Shown: positions 55,695-64,000 of the stretch, in pieces
Position numbering within the stretch: position 1 is the first letter of the stretch
Layout of the letters: each line of letters starts with the position of its first letter
Assembly (NCBI RefSeq): GCF_003854935.1
Contig: NZ_CP033969.1
Span: 3,100,001 to 3,164,000 of the forward strand
Length of the DNA stretch: 64,000 nucleotides
Source of the DNA: Cupriavidus pauculus
GTDB lineage: Bacteria > Pseudomonadota > Gammaproteobacteria > Burkholderiales > Burkholderiaceae
Direction: 5' to 3'
Translations under genes and position numbers: made by a program
Notes under the pieces: model-generated
What the model saw: the letters and a program-made list of their open reading frames with translations, nothing else
The model's database searches: none
What the model was told of the DNA's origin: nothing

Positions 55695-57374
55695 ATGGAT
55701 CAGCAACAGCTCGTCGAGCAGTTCGGCCCGCGCGAAGCCATGGAGTACGACGTCGTCATCGTCGGTGGCGGCCCCGCCGGCCTGGCCACGGCCATCCGCC
55801 TGAAGCAGCTGGCTTCGGAGAAAGGCGGCGACGTCAATGTCTGCGTGCTCGAAAAAGGCTCCGAGCCCGGCGCGCACATCCTGTCGGGCGCCATCATGGA
55901 CCCGATCGCGCTGAACGAGCTGATCCCGAACTGGAAGGAACTGGGCGCGCCGCTGAACCAGCCGGTCACCGAGGACAAGTTCCTGTTCCTCGACGCCAAC
56001 GGCTCCAAGGGCGCCCCGCTGCTGCCCGAGTGCTTCCACAACGAAGGCAACTACATCGTCAGCCTGTCGAACTTCGTGCGCTGGCTGGGCCAGCAGGCCG
56101 AGTCGCTGGGCGTGGAGATCTTCCCGGGCTTCCCGGCCGCTGAGGTGCTCTACAACGACGACGGCTCGGTCAAGGGCGTGGCCACCGGCAACATGGGCAT
56201 CAACAAGGAAGGCGAGCCCACCGAGAACTTCCAGCTCGGCATGGAGCTGCATGCCAAGTACACGATCTTTGCCGAAGGCGCGCGCGGCCACCTGGGCAAG
56301 CAGTTGATCGCCCGCTACAAGCTCGACGCCGGCAAGGACCCGCAGAGCTACGGCATCGGCCTGAAGGAACTGTGGGAAATCGACCCGGCCAAGCACCAGC
56401 CCGGCCTGGTGGTCCACACGGCCGGCTGGCCGCTGGACCCGGCCACCTACGGCGGCTCGTTCCTCTACCACATGGAGGACAACAAGGTGGCCGTCGGCTT
56501 TGTGGTCGGCCTGGACTACACCAACCCGTGGCTGTCGCCGTTCGAGGAATTCCAGCGTTTCAAGACCCATCCGGAGATCCGCCAGTATTTCGAAGGCGGC
56601 AAGCGCATCGGCTACGGCGCGCGCGCCATCACGGCCGGCGGCCTGCTGTCGCTGCCCAAGACGGTGTTCCCGGGCGGCGCGCTGGTCGGCTGCGACGCGG
56701 GCTACCTGAACGCATCGCGCATCAAGGGCAGCCACGCCGCGATCAAGACTGGCATGCTGGCCGCCGAGGCGGCCTTCGACGCGCTGCAGGCCGGCCGCCA
56801 GCACGACGAGCTGACCGCCTACCCGGCCGCCTTCGAGCAGAGCTGGCTGCACAAGGAACTGCTGCAGGCCAAGAACTTCAAGCAATGGTTCAAGAAGGGC
56901 CGCACCACGGCCACGCTGATGACCGGCATCGAGCAGTGGCTGCTGCCGAAGCTGGGCATCCGCAACCCGCCCTGGACCATCCACCGCGAGAAGCCGGACC
57001 ACGTCTACCTGAAGCCGGCTGCCGAGTGCCAGAAGATCGAGTATCCGAAGCCGGACGGCAAGCTGACGTTCGACCGGCTGTCGTCGGTGTTCATCAGCAA
57101 CACGAACCACGAGGAAAACCAGCCGGCCCACCTGACGCTCAAGGACGCCAGCGTGCCGGTCGACATCAACTGGGAAAAGTACGCCGGCCCCGAGTCGCGC
57201 TACTGCCCGGCGGGTGTCTACGAGTTCGTGCAGAACGACGAAGGCAAGGAACGCCTGCAGATCAACGCGCAGAACTGCGTGCACTGCAAGACCTGCGACA
57301 TCAAGGACCCCACCCAGAACATCGTCTGGGTCACGCCGGAAGGCGGTGGCGGCCCGAACTACGTAGGCATGTAA
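55695..57374 (+). CDS. etfD: Electron transfer flavoprotein-ubiquinone oxidoreductase
   Basis: The 559-residue product has the FAD site YDVVIVGGGPAGLATAIRLK, GAHILSGAIMDPIALNELIP and a C-terminal 4Fe-4S cluster with CPAGVYEF and NCVHCKTCDIKDP. It passes electrons from ETF (acyl-CoA dehydrogenases) to ubiquinone at the inner membrane. It is monocistronic with a strong terminator at 57415-57440. An ATG at 55740 would drop 15 N-terminal residues. Confidence 0.96.
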   Translation: MDQQQLVEQFGPREAMEYDVVIVGGGPAGLATAIRLKQLASEKGGDVNVCVLEKGSEPGAHILSGAIMDPIALNELIPNWKELGAPLNQPVTEDKFLFLDANGSKGAPLLPECFHNEGNYIVSLSNFVRWLGQQAESLGVEIFPGFPAAEVLYNDDGSVKGVATGNMGINKEGEPTENFQLGMELHAKYTIFAEGARGHLGKQLIARYKLDAGKDPQSYGIGLKELWEIDPAKHQPGLVVHTAGWPLDPATYGGSFLYHMEDNKVAVGFVVGLDYTNPWLSPFEEFQRFKTHPEIRQYFEGGKRIGYGARAITAGGLLSLPKTVFPGGALVGCDAGYLNASRIKGSHAAIKTGMLAAEAAFDALQAGRQHDELTAYPAAFEQSWLHKELLQAKNFKQWFKKGRTTATLMTGIEQWLLPKLGIRNPPWTIHREKPDHVYLKPAAECQKIEYPKPDGKLTFDRLSSVFISNTNHEENQPAHLTLKDASVPVDINWEKYAGPESRYCPAGVYEFVQNDEGKERLQINAQNCVHCKTCDIKDPTQNIVWVTPEGGGGPNYVGM

Positions 57375-57414
57375 GCCGTGCGGCGCCCCGCCAAGGGTGC
57401 GCCCCGACGACAAG

Positions 57415-57440
57415 ACGCCGGCGCTTGCGCCGGCGTTTTT
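57415..57440 (+). terminator. Terminator of the ETF-QO gene
   Basis: ACGCCGGCGC and GCGCCGGCGT pair to a 10-bp stem with a 2-4 base loop, followed by TTTTTCTTT. It is a strong intrinsic terminator about 40 bp after the stop. Confidence 0.88.
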
Positions 57441-57500
57441 CTTTGGTGATCCAACGATCCAGCGATCCCGCGATCTGGCGCGCGGGCCAGGCCGGCCGGG

Positions 57501-58442
57501 CTAGTTGCCCGACACCGGCATGCAGGTCGACGCCAGCAGTTGCTCGTAGATGAAGCACTGCAGCAGCGTCAGCTCGCGCTCGCCCAGCGCGTCGAATGCC
57601 ACGCCGAAGGCGGGAAACTCGTCGTCGTCCTGCGCGGGCGCGCTACGCACGGCGCCGTCGACCGTGATCTCGGTGTCGAGCGATCCCGTCCGCAACTGGA
57701 AGCGCAGCCGCACACGCTGACCCACCGCGGGCGCCGGCGACGACGTCTGCACCAGTGCGCCGCCGGTGCTCAGGTCCGACAGCAGCCCCAGCCGCGCCAG
57801 CCCTTCGCTCATCCCCGCATCGGGGCAGGCCGCGGCGTCCAGCGCCAGGTCCTGCGCCACCGCTTCGTCGGCGTCCGCGCCCTCCAGGTTCTCGACCAGA
57901 TAGGCGGCCAGCCGCGTGGGCACCCGCGCCGCGCGCCGCACCGGCATCTGGGCGGTCTGCGCCGGCGCCGACAGCACCAGGTAGCGGAACGGGCTGCGGC
58001 AGACGGCCGTGACCGTCGACGTGAAACTGTGGATGGCGTGCCCCGAGAAGCCTCGCAGCAGCAGGTCCTCGCCGGCATTGATCGCCAGCTCGCGGCCGCC
58101 CAGCGTGGGCCACGTCACGAACAGGCCATGTTCGATGAAGCCGATCAGCCGGCTGGCCGCGGCGCGCGTGGTATCGCCGGGCGTCTTGACGTGCAGCAGC
58201 GTGCCGACCTGCAGGCCCAGCGGGCCGGCCGCAAGCCGCGACGCCCCACGGGCGTCGGGCTCGTTGCCCGCCTCCGGCATGTCATCGGGCCGGCAGACGG
58301 TGCCGTGGCGGAACATCAGCGCCAGGTCGCGCGCGTCGGGGATGATGCTGCCGCTGCCCAGCATCAGGTTGCCCTGCCCGTCGAGCAACGACCAGGGCAA
58401 CGGCTGACCCACGGGCAGGTCCTGCGGAGTCAAAGGGATCAT
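57501..58442 (-). CDS. PilZ-domain (YcgR-like) c-di-GMP protein
   Basis: The 313-residue product has an N-terminal YcgR-type domain (VGTLLHVKTPGDTTRAAASR, then LIGFIEHGLFVTWP) and a C-terminal PilZ domain. The PilZ c-di-GMP motif is present in reduced form (RRAARVPTRL, later DLSTGGALV), matching RxxxR and D/NxSxxG. It may slow motility or alter adhesion when c-di-GMP rises. It ends 127 bp from the convergent ETF-QO gene. ATG 58442 fits the conserved N-terminus. Confidence 0.85.
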   Translation of the reverse strand: MIPLTPQDLPVGQPLPWSLLDGQGNLMLGSGSIIPDARDLALMFRHGTVCRPDDMPEAGNEPDARGASRLAAGPLGLQVGTLLHVKTPGDTTRAAASRLIGFIEHGLFVTWPTLGGRELAINAGEDLLLRGFSGHAIHSFTSTVTAVCRSPFRYLVLSAPAQTAQMPVRRAARVPTRLAAYLVENLEGADADEAVAQDLALDAAACPDAGMSEGLARLGLLSDLSTGGALVQTSSPAPAVGQRVRLRFQLRTGSLDTEITVDGAVRSAPAQDDDEFPAFGVAFDALGERELTLLQCFIYEQLLASTCMPVSGN

Positions 58443-58680
58443 GGCGGATGGGTCTCCATGAAGCGCCGCCCGGCGCGACGGTAATAGTGAACGGGGCTGC
58501 ACAGGATCGACAGGGTGCGCAACCGGATGGGTCAGCTATCGACAGTTCTGCGTCAACCTTGACCCCTACCGAGGGGGCATCGGCGCCGCCGTACGCTGAC
58601 TGTGTGCGTTATGCGCCATGACGCGGCAAATCCGCTTGACCTCGGTCAGATGACAACGCAGAATCGGCAAACCCTGAAAT

Positions 58681-58698
58681 CTGTCAGACAGCCTGACA
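58681..58698. promoter_or_regulatory. Candidate operator upstream of the GntR gene
   Basis: CTGTC-A-GACAG (58681-58691) overlaps TGTCA-N7-TGACA (58682-58698). The site lies just 15 bp before the GntR start, a position that fits autorepression. Confidence 0.5.
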
Positions 58699-58713
58699 AC
58701 CCCATCGATCTGC

Positions 58714-59415
58714 ATGGACCGCCTGTCCCGCCCCGCCACCCTCGCCAGCCGTATCGCCCAGGCCCTGCGCGACGACATCGCCGCCGGCCGATTCGCCACG
58801 GGCGAACGACTGCCCGCCGAGGCCGCGCTGGCCGACACTTTCGACGTGAGCCGCCCCATCGTCCGCGAAGCCATCGCGCTGCTCAAGGCCGACGGCGTGC
58901 TGGTCACGCGCAAGGGGTCTGGCGCCTATGTGTCCGAGACGCCGGGCGGCCAGGTCTGGCGGCTGGCCAGCGCCCCGGACGGCGGCCCCACGCTGGCCCA
59001 GTTGTTCGAACTGCGCCGCGTGGTGGAAACCGCCTGCGCCGAAATGGCCGCGCTGCGCCGCACCGAGGCCGACGTGGCCGCCATGCGCGACGCCCTGGCC
59101 GCGATGCAGCGCCATGCCGATGACTTCCCGAGCGCGGCGGCGGCCGACATCGCGTTCCACCATGCCATTGCCCAGGCCGGCCACAACCCGTGCTTCACCG
59201 GCCTGACCGATTTCGTCAGCCAGCAATTGCTGGTCGCCCGCCAGCACGCCTGGGAAAACACCGCCCGCCTGCGGGCCGACGGCGCCACCCCGCGCGCGGC
59301 CGACGCCGAGCACGCGGCGCTGGTCGATGCCATCGTCCGGGGCGACCCCGTGGCGGCCCGCGCGGCAGCCACCGCGCACCTGGAAGCGGCGGCGGCGCGC
59401 ATGGGACTGGCCTGA
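58714..59415 (+). CDS. GntR/FadR-family transcriptional regulator
   Basis: The 233-residue product has an N-terminal winged helix ([20 protein letters not shown], then [15 protein letters not shown]) and an all-helical FCD domain with conserved His residues ([15 protein letters not shown] and [11 protein letters not shown]) that can bind a metal or organic acid. The next gene is a putative 2-hydroxyacid oxidase 53 bp downstream, so it likely controls that gene and itself. Confidence 0.92.
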   Translation: MDRLSRPATLASRIAQALRDDIAAGRFATGERLPAEAALADTFDVSRPIVREAIALLKADGVLVTRKGSGAYVSETPGGQVWRLASAPDGGPTLAQLFELRRVVETACAEMAALRRTEADVAAMRDALAAMQRHADDFPSAAAADIAFHHAIAQAGHNPCFTGLTDFVSQQLLVARQHAWENTARLRADGATPRAADAEHAALVDAIVRGDPVAARAAATAHLEAAAARMGLA

Positions 59416-59468
59416 CAGCCGACCGGACATCCACAAGACACCCACAAGACAATCAGGAGCAGACAGAG

Positions 59469-60575
59469 ATGGAACAGGTAGATTGCGTCGTGATCGGCGC
59501 CGGGGTGGTCGGGCTGGCCGTGGCGCGCGCCATGGCGCAGCAGGGCCGCGAAGTCATCATCCTTGAAGCCGAAAACGCCTTCGGCACGATCACGAGCGCC
59601 CGCAACAGCGAAGTCATCCACGCCGGCATCTACTATCCGGCCGGTTCGCTGAAAGCCGAGCTGTGCGTGCGCGGCAAGGCCATGCTCTACGACTACTGCG
59701 CCAGCCACCACGTGACCCACCAGCGCTGCGGCAAGCTGATCGTGGCCACCAGCGAGGCCCAGGTGGCCACGCTGGCCGGTATCCGCGCCAAGGCCGAGGC
59801 CAACGGCGTGCACGACCTGCGCCTGCTCACCCGGGACGATGCGCGCGCGCTGGAGCCGCAGCTCGAATGCCACGCGGCGCTGCTGTCGCCATCAACCGGC
59901 ATCATCGACAGCCACGGCCTGATGACCGCGCTGCTGGGCGATGCCGAACAGGCTGGCGCGATGCTGGCCGTGCAGTCGCCGGTGCTGTCCGGCGCGGTCA
60001 CGCCCGATGGCATCCGGCTCGACATCGGCGGCGCCGAGGGCCCGACCACGCTGCTGGCGCGCACGGTAATCAATTCGGCCGGCCTGACCGCGCCCGATCT
60101 GGCGCGCCGGATCGACGGCATCCCGCCTGCCCACATCCCGCCGCAGTTCTACGCCAAGGGCTGCTATTTCACGCTGGCTGGCCGGGCGCCGTTCTCGCGG
60201 CTGATCTACCCGGTGCCGGAAGCGGCCGGGCTGGGCGTCCACCTGACGCTCGATCTGGGCGGCCAGGCGCGTTTCGGCCCCAACGTGCGCTGGATCGACG
60301 AGATCGAGTACAGCGTCCCGCCCCACGATGCCGACAGCTTCTACGCCGAAGTGCGCCGCTACTGGCCCGGCCTGGCCGACGGCGCGCTGCAACCGGGCTA
60401 CGCGGGCATCCGCCCCAAGATCAGCGGCCCGGGCGAGACAGCCGCCGACTTCCGCATCGACGGCCCCCAGACCCATGGCGTGCCAGGGCTGGCAAACCTG
60501 TTCGGCATCGAATCGCCCGGCCTGACGTCATCGCTGGCCATCGCGGAACGGGTAGCGGGATTGTTGAAGGATTGA
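59469..60575 (+). CDS. FAD-dependent oxidoreductase, L-2-hydroxyglutarate oxidase-like
   Basis: The 368-residue product of the DAO family has the FAD motif [20 protein letters not shown], then [20 protein letters not shown], typical of LhgO-type enzymes, and a late [15 protein letters not shown] segment. It probably oxidises L-2-hydroxyglutarate or another 2-hydroxyacid to the keto acid. ATG 59469 is preceded by AGGAG. It follows a GntR regulator that may respond to its substrate. Confidence 0.85.
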   Translation: MEQVDCVVIGAGVVGLAVARAMAQQGREVIILEAENAFGTITSARNSEVIHAGIYYPAGSLKAELCVRGKAMLYDYCASHHVTHQRCGKLIVATSEAQVATLAGIRAKAEANGVHDLRLLTRDDARALEPQLECHAALLSPSTGIIDSHGLMTALLGDAEQAGAMLAVQSPVLSGAVTPDGIRLDIGGAEGPTTLLARTVINSAGLTAPDLARRIDGIPPAHIPPQFYAKGCYFTLAGRAPFSRLIYPVPEAAGLGVHLTLDLGGQARFGPNVRWIDEIEYSVPPHDADSFYAEVRRYWPGLADGALQPGYAGIRPKISGPGETAADFRIDGPQTHGVPGLANLFGIESPGLTSSLAIAERVAGLLKD

Positions 60576-60624
60576 CTGTTCTGACGCCCCTTTCCCGCCA
60601 TGCGGCAGACGGGCGCAAACCACA

Positions 60625-61818
60625 TCAATCCGTCCGCGCGCCCTCGCCCCGGAAACTCATCGCCGCACATACCGCCCCGACCAGCGCGGCGGCCGCCGCG
60701 ATCCCGAACGTGTGCATCGGCGCCAGCGTCTTCCACGTCCAGCCCATCGCCAGCCCGCCCAGCGTGCCGCCGAGCCCGTAGGAAATCCCCGTGTACAGCG
60801 CCTGCCCCCGGCCCTGCAGCGGCCCGGCGAACCAGCGCTGCAGCCGCTTCAGGCTGGCGCTGTGGTGGGCGCCGAAGGTGGCCGCGTGCAGCGTCTGGAC
60901 CACGGCCATGAGCCAGACATACTCGGCCAGGTAGCCGGTCACGCCAAAGCGCAGCGCGGCCAGCACGAACGTGCCGGCCAGGATCGTCCGCAGCGCCAGC
61001 GCGCCGAACAGCCGGCCCTGGTAGAAGAAGAACACGATCTCGGCGACCACGCCGATGGTCCACATCGCGCCAATGGCGATCTTGCTATAGCCAAGCTGCG
61101 CCAGGTACAGCGAATAGAACACGTACAGCGCCGCGTGCGCGAACATCATCAGGAACGCCGACGCCAGGAACCACGCCACGTCGGGCCGTCGCAGCAGCGG
61201 CAGGGCTGGCGGCGGCTTGACGTGCGCGGTGTCCTCTTCCGCGTCGCGCAGGCCGAAGACCACCAGCGCGAACAGCGCCAGCATGGCGCTGGCCAGCCAC
61301 GGAAACGCCTGCATCCCGAAGTGCTCGAACAGCGCCCCGCCCAGCAGCACGGCGCCGATGAAGCCCACCGAGCCGAACATGCGCACGCGGCCGTAGCGAT
61401 GGTCGAAGGCGCCATGCCGCCGCAGCGTGGAGATCGTCAGCGCATCGCCCAGCGGCGACATGGCGCTGGTAATCAGGTTGAGCCCGATCATCATCGCCAT
61501 CATCGCGCCGTAGCCATGCACGCCCGGCACGGCCAGGAACGCCAGCAGCGACGTGACCGCCGCCAGCCGCAGCAGCCGGACCCGCGTGTGCATGACGTCA
61601 GACAGCCAGCCCCACAGGTAGGGCCCGACGATGCGGCTGAGCTGGAAGCAGGCCATCAGCACGCCGATCTGCACCGGCGAGAAGCCCCGGTCGGCGAAGA
61701 ACAGGCTGACGTACGGCGAGATCACGCCGACGTAGCCGTAGTAGCCGAGATAGAAGAGTCCGAAACGGAGATAGGTGGCCGGGTCGATCGACCCGGGCCG
61801 GTAAGCGGTGGTGCTCAG
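60625..61818 (-). CDS. MFS transporter (HcaT/3-phenylpropionate-type)
   Basis: The product has about 397 residues with 10-12 hydrophobic helices. The N-terminal [20 protein letters not shown] is typical of the MFS_1-like/HcaT group, and the mid part includes [16 protein letters not shown]. No ATG lies near the conserved N-terminus. The best start is CTG 61818, which overlaps the aroC stop (CTGA) and has AGGT upstream; a start further inside would cut helix 1. The substrate is unknown. It is coupled to aroC by position only. Confidence 0.8.
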   Translation of the reverse strand: MSTTAYRPGSIDPATYLRFGLFYLGYYGYVGVISPYVSLFFADRGFSPVQIGVLMACFQLSRIVGPYLWGWLSDVMHTRVRLLRLAAVTSLLAFLAVPGVHGYGAMMAMMIGLNLITSAMSPLGDALTISTLRRHGAFDHRYGRVRMFGSVGFIGAVLLGGALFEHFGMQAFPWLASAMLALFALVVFGLRDAEEDTAHVKPPPALPLLRRPDVAWFLASAFLMMFAHAALYVFYSLYLAQLGYSKIAIGAMWTIGVVAEIVFFFYQGRLFGALALRTILAGTFVLAALRFGVTGYLAEYVWLMAVVQTLHAATFGAHHSASLKRLQRWFAGPLQGRGQALYTGISYGLGGTLGGLAMGWTWKTLAPMHTFGIAAAAALVGAVCAAMSFRGEGARTD

Positions 61819-62918
61819 GATTTGACCTGCGCCGGGATGCGCGGGGTGTCGACCTGCACGTCGCCGCACTGGGCGCGGTGGCGCAGCGCGTGGTCCATCA
61901 GCACCAGCGCCAGCATCGCCTCGGCAATCGGCGTGGCGCGGATGCCCACGCACGGGTCGTGGCGGCCGAACGTCTCGACGCTGGCCGGCTGCCCGGCCTT
62001 GTCGATCGACTCGCGCGCCGTGCGGATGCTCGACGTCGGCTTGATCGCCAGCGACACCGTGACGTCCTGGCCGGTCGAAATACCACCGAGCACGCCGCCC
62101 GAGTGATTGGTCCGGAAGCCCTCGGGCGTCAATTCGTCGCCATGGACCGTGCCGCGCTGGGCCACGCTGTCGAAGCCGGCGCCAATCTCCACGCCCTTGA
62201 CCGCGTTGATACCCATCATGGCGTGGGCGATGTCGGCGTCGAGCTTGTCGAACAGCGGCTCGCCCAGGCCCACCGGCACGCCGCTGGCCACCACCTCGAT
62301 CCGCGCGCCCACGGAATCGCCATCCTTGCGCAGCGCGTCCATATACGTTTCGAGCTCGGGCACGATGTCGGCGTTGGCCGCGAAGAACGGGTTCTCGGGT
62401 ACGTGCTTCCAGTCCGTGAACGGCACCGCGATTTCACCGAGCTGCGACATGTAGCCGCGAATCTCGGTGCCGTACTGCTCGCGCAGCCATTTCTTCGCAA
62501 TGGCCGCCGCGGCCACCACGGGGGCGGTCAGGCGCGCCGACGAGCGGCCGCCGCCGCGGTAGTCGCGGATGCCGTACTTGTGCCAGTAGGTGTAGTCGGC
62601 GTGCCCAGGCCGGAAGGTTTCGACGATGTTGCCGTAGTCCTTGCTGCGCTGGTCCGTGTTGCGGATCAGCAGGCAGATCGGCGTGCCCGTGGTCTTGCCC
62701 TCGAACACCCCGGACAGGATTTCCACCTGGTCCGGCTCCTGCCGCTGCGTCACGTGGCGCGACGTGCCGGGCTTGCGGCGGTCAAGGTCGATCTGGATGT
62801 CGGCCTCGGTCAGCGACATGCCCGGCGGGCAGCCATCCACGACCGCGCCGATGGCCGGTCCGTGCGATTCGCCGAATGTGGTGACAGTGAAAAGCAGGCC
62901 GAGGGTATTGCCGGACAT
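61815..62918 (-). CDS. aroC: Chorismate synthase
   Basis: The 367-residue product is full length: [59 protein letters not shown] and the FMN-binding [17 protein letters not shown]. It converts EPSP to chorismate, the last step of the shikimate pathway. It is followed, with a four-base overlap, by an MFS transporter. Confidence 0.97.
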   Translation of the reverse strand: MSGNTLGLLFTVTTFGESHGPAIGAVVDGCPPGMSLTEADIQIDLDRRKPGTSRHVTQRQEPDQVEILSGVFEGKTTGTPICLLIRNTDQRSKDYGNIVETFRPGHADYTYWHKYGIRDYRGGGRSSARLTAPVVAAAAIAKKWLREQYGTEIRGYMSQLGEIAVPFTDWKHVPENPFFAANADIVPELETYMDALRKDGDSVGARIEVVASGVPVGLGEPLFDKLDADIAHAMMGINAVKGVEIGAGFDSVAQRGTVHGDELTPEGFRTNHSGGVLGGISTGQDVTVSLAIKPTSSIRTARESIDKAGQPASVETFGRHDPCVGIRATPIAEAMLALVLMDHALRHRAQCGDVQVDTPRIPAQVKS

Positions 62919-62964
62919 GATCGAAACCGCACAGGAATTGGGGACGGCCTACATTGTACGGCCA

Positions 62965-63732
62965 TTAGGCCCCGGCGGCCGCCTCCACCGGGGCCGGCGC
63001 GCCCGATTCCGCCGCAAACACCCCCTGCCCCACAAATTCGGCATAGAACTGCCGCCGCATCCGCGCCAGATAGGCCTGCAGGTTGGCATGGGACTCGGCC
63101 GCCGCCCGGATCGGCGTGTCGAAGACCGGCGTCTGCAGGCTGGCGGCAAAGGCGAACAGCGTGGCGTCCGCGCCGCAGGGGCGCTCGCCCATCAGGTACG
63201 GCTTGTCGCCCAGGATGTCGGCGATGGCCTTCACGCCCTGCACCGCCATCGCGGTCATTTCCTCGGCGCTGTGCCGCCCCAGGCCCTGCGACCACAGCAT
63301 CTGGCGCACCTTGCGCTTCACCAGCGCCTTGACCAGTCCGCGCAGCGGCGCCGGCACCATGCCGAAGAACTGCGCCGGCCCGCGCTCGAAGTTGTCGCCT
63401 TCCAGCCAGCGCACCCGCGCCACGGCCCAGTAAAGATTGTCTTCCAGCAGCTTCTCGACCGCCCAGGCCGTGCCGCGCTCGGCGGCCGACAGCCCGGCAT
63501 CGAAGTCGATGTGGTACGTCTTCTCGATGTGCCAGCGGATCAGCGTGGAATCGGCCACTAGCCGGCCCATGTCGTCCAGGTACGGCAGCTTGCCCTTGGG
63601 CGCCCGGCGCAGGTTGCCGCGCCGCGTCTGGTACGGCAGGCCGGCCAGCTTCAGCAGCATCTCGGCCTTGATGACGAACGGGCTGGCATCGGGCAGGCCG
63701 AACGCCGGCCCGAACGTGTAGAGCGTGATCAT
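62965..63732 (-). CDS. Glutathione S-transferase-like protein (FAXC/metaxin-type)
   Basis: The 255-residue product has an N-terminal thioredoxin-like domain (MITLYTFGPAFGLPDASPFV, then KGKLPYLDDMG and DSTLIRWHIE) and a helical C-domain (YLMGERPCGADATLFAFAAS). The long insert and the C-terminal helical part fit GST relatives of the FAXC type rather than classical detoxifying GSTs. The substrate is unknown. The next gene upstream on the strand starts before the window end and stops 2 bp away. Confidence 0.82.
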   Translation of the reverse strand: MITLYTFGPAFGLPDASPFVIKAEMLLKLAGLPYQTRRGNLRRAPKGKLPYLDDMGRLVADSTLIRWHIEKTYHIDFDAGLSAAERGTAWAVEKLLEDNLYWAVARVRWLEGDNFERGPAQFFGMVPAPLRGLVKALVKRKVRQMLWSQGLGRHSAEEMTAMAVQGVKAIADILGDKPYLMGERPCGADATLFAFAASLQTPVFDTPIRAAAESHANLQAYLARMRRQFYAEFVGQGVFAAESGAPAPVEAAAGA

Positions 63733-63734
63733 GA

Positions 63735-64000
63735 TTATTTCCAGTCGCCGCGCAGGGCCAGGACCATCTGCTGCAACCCCTCCGGCGTCGCCGCCTCAGG
63801 GGGCACGGGTTCCCCGACCACCAGTTCCAGCTTGCTCAGCAGGCCGCGCCGGAACGGCCGCGTCATCGCCGGGGCGCCCTTGCGGGAGAAGAAGCTGCCC
63901 CACAGGCCACGCAGCGCCATCGGCACCACCGGCACCGGCGTGCGCTGGATGATCTGCGACACGCCCGAGCGGAACGGGTTGATCTCGCCGTCGGCCGTGA
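63735..64000 (-). CDS. Acyltransferase (PlsC-type), 3' part
   Basis: Only the last ~88 codons are in the window. They read TADGEINPFRSGVSQIIQRT, PVPVVPMALRGLWGSFFSRK and end in LALRGDWK. This is the C-terminal part of a 1-acyl-glycerol-3-phosphate acyltransferase domain, often fused to an MFS transporter (LplT/Aas-like) in this group. The N-terminal part lies outside the window, so the full architecture is unknown. Confidence 0.72.
   Translation of the reverse strand, partial: TADGEINPFRSGVSQIIQRTPVPVVPMALRGLWGSFFSRKGAPAMTRPFRRGLLSKLELVVGEPVPPEAATPEGLQQMVLALRGDWK

Overview
The window looks like a chromosomal segment of a GC-rich betaproteobacterium of the Cupriavidus/Ralstonia group (inference from protein content and gene order). 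Typical markers are the order thrS-infC-rpmI-rplT-pheS-pheT-ihfA-merR-tRNA-Pro, a polyhydroxybutyrate/ketone-body set (3-hydroxybutyrate dehydrogenase, acetoacetate CoA-transferase), ETF-ubiquinone oxidoreductase and TRAP transporters.

Layout. 1-2010: the end of a DipZ-type thioredoxin protein, then an exported MsrA. 2250-27760: a complete type VI secretion system (T6SS) in two divergent transcription units that meet at about 17.8-18.1 kb. Leftward: vgrG, a modular peptidoglycan-targeting effector, a likely immunity gene, an unknown membrane protein, tssM, tssA, tssF, tssG, tssJ. Rightward: tssB, tssC, tssK, tssL, an OmpA-fused TssM-like protein, hcp, clpV, tssE. 27782-29821: a 2-kb scar bounded by a 50-bp direct repeat that includes the 3' end of tRNA-Pro. 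It holds a PAAR gene, a chimeric gene with a VgrG-like leader, and a dead integrase fragment. 29814-40728: housekeeping block (tRNA-Pro, MerR, IHF-alpha, PheST, L20, L35, IF3, ThrRS, tRNA-Val, RelA). 40745-45670: RidA protein, hydrolase, bdhA, DUF411 protein, scoAB and a PAS-LuxR regulator. 46034-50974: a second copy of the T6SS 'unknown membrane protein + tssM' pair. 50989-64000: thioesterase, TRAP transporter, SDR, ETF-QO, PilZ protein, GntR regulator with an FAD oxidoreductase, MFS transporter, aroC, GST-like protein and the end of an acyltransferase.

How it fits together. TssJLM and the OmpA-fused protein would form the envelope complex, TssAFGKE plus VgrG/PAAR the baseplate, TssBC the sheath, Hcp the tube and ClpV the recycling ATPase. 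The effector and immunity genes directly follow vgrG.

The most unusual signal is the second tssM. The last two thirds of the two tssM genes are almost identical and inverted relative to each other, about 39 kb apart. Their first thirds and the partner genes upstream are strongly diverged. Recombination between the copies, by inversion or gene conversion, could therefore exchange the TssM N-terminus and partner that head the tssAFGJ operon. Other points worth checking are a one-base frameshift near the end of tssA, a visible base-composition break inside the effector gene, and the integrase scar at tRNA-Pro. All calls come from reading the sequence; no database search was run.
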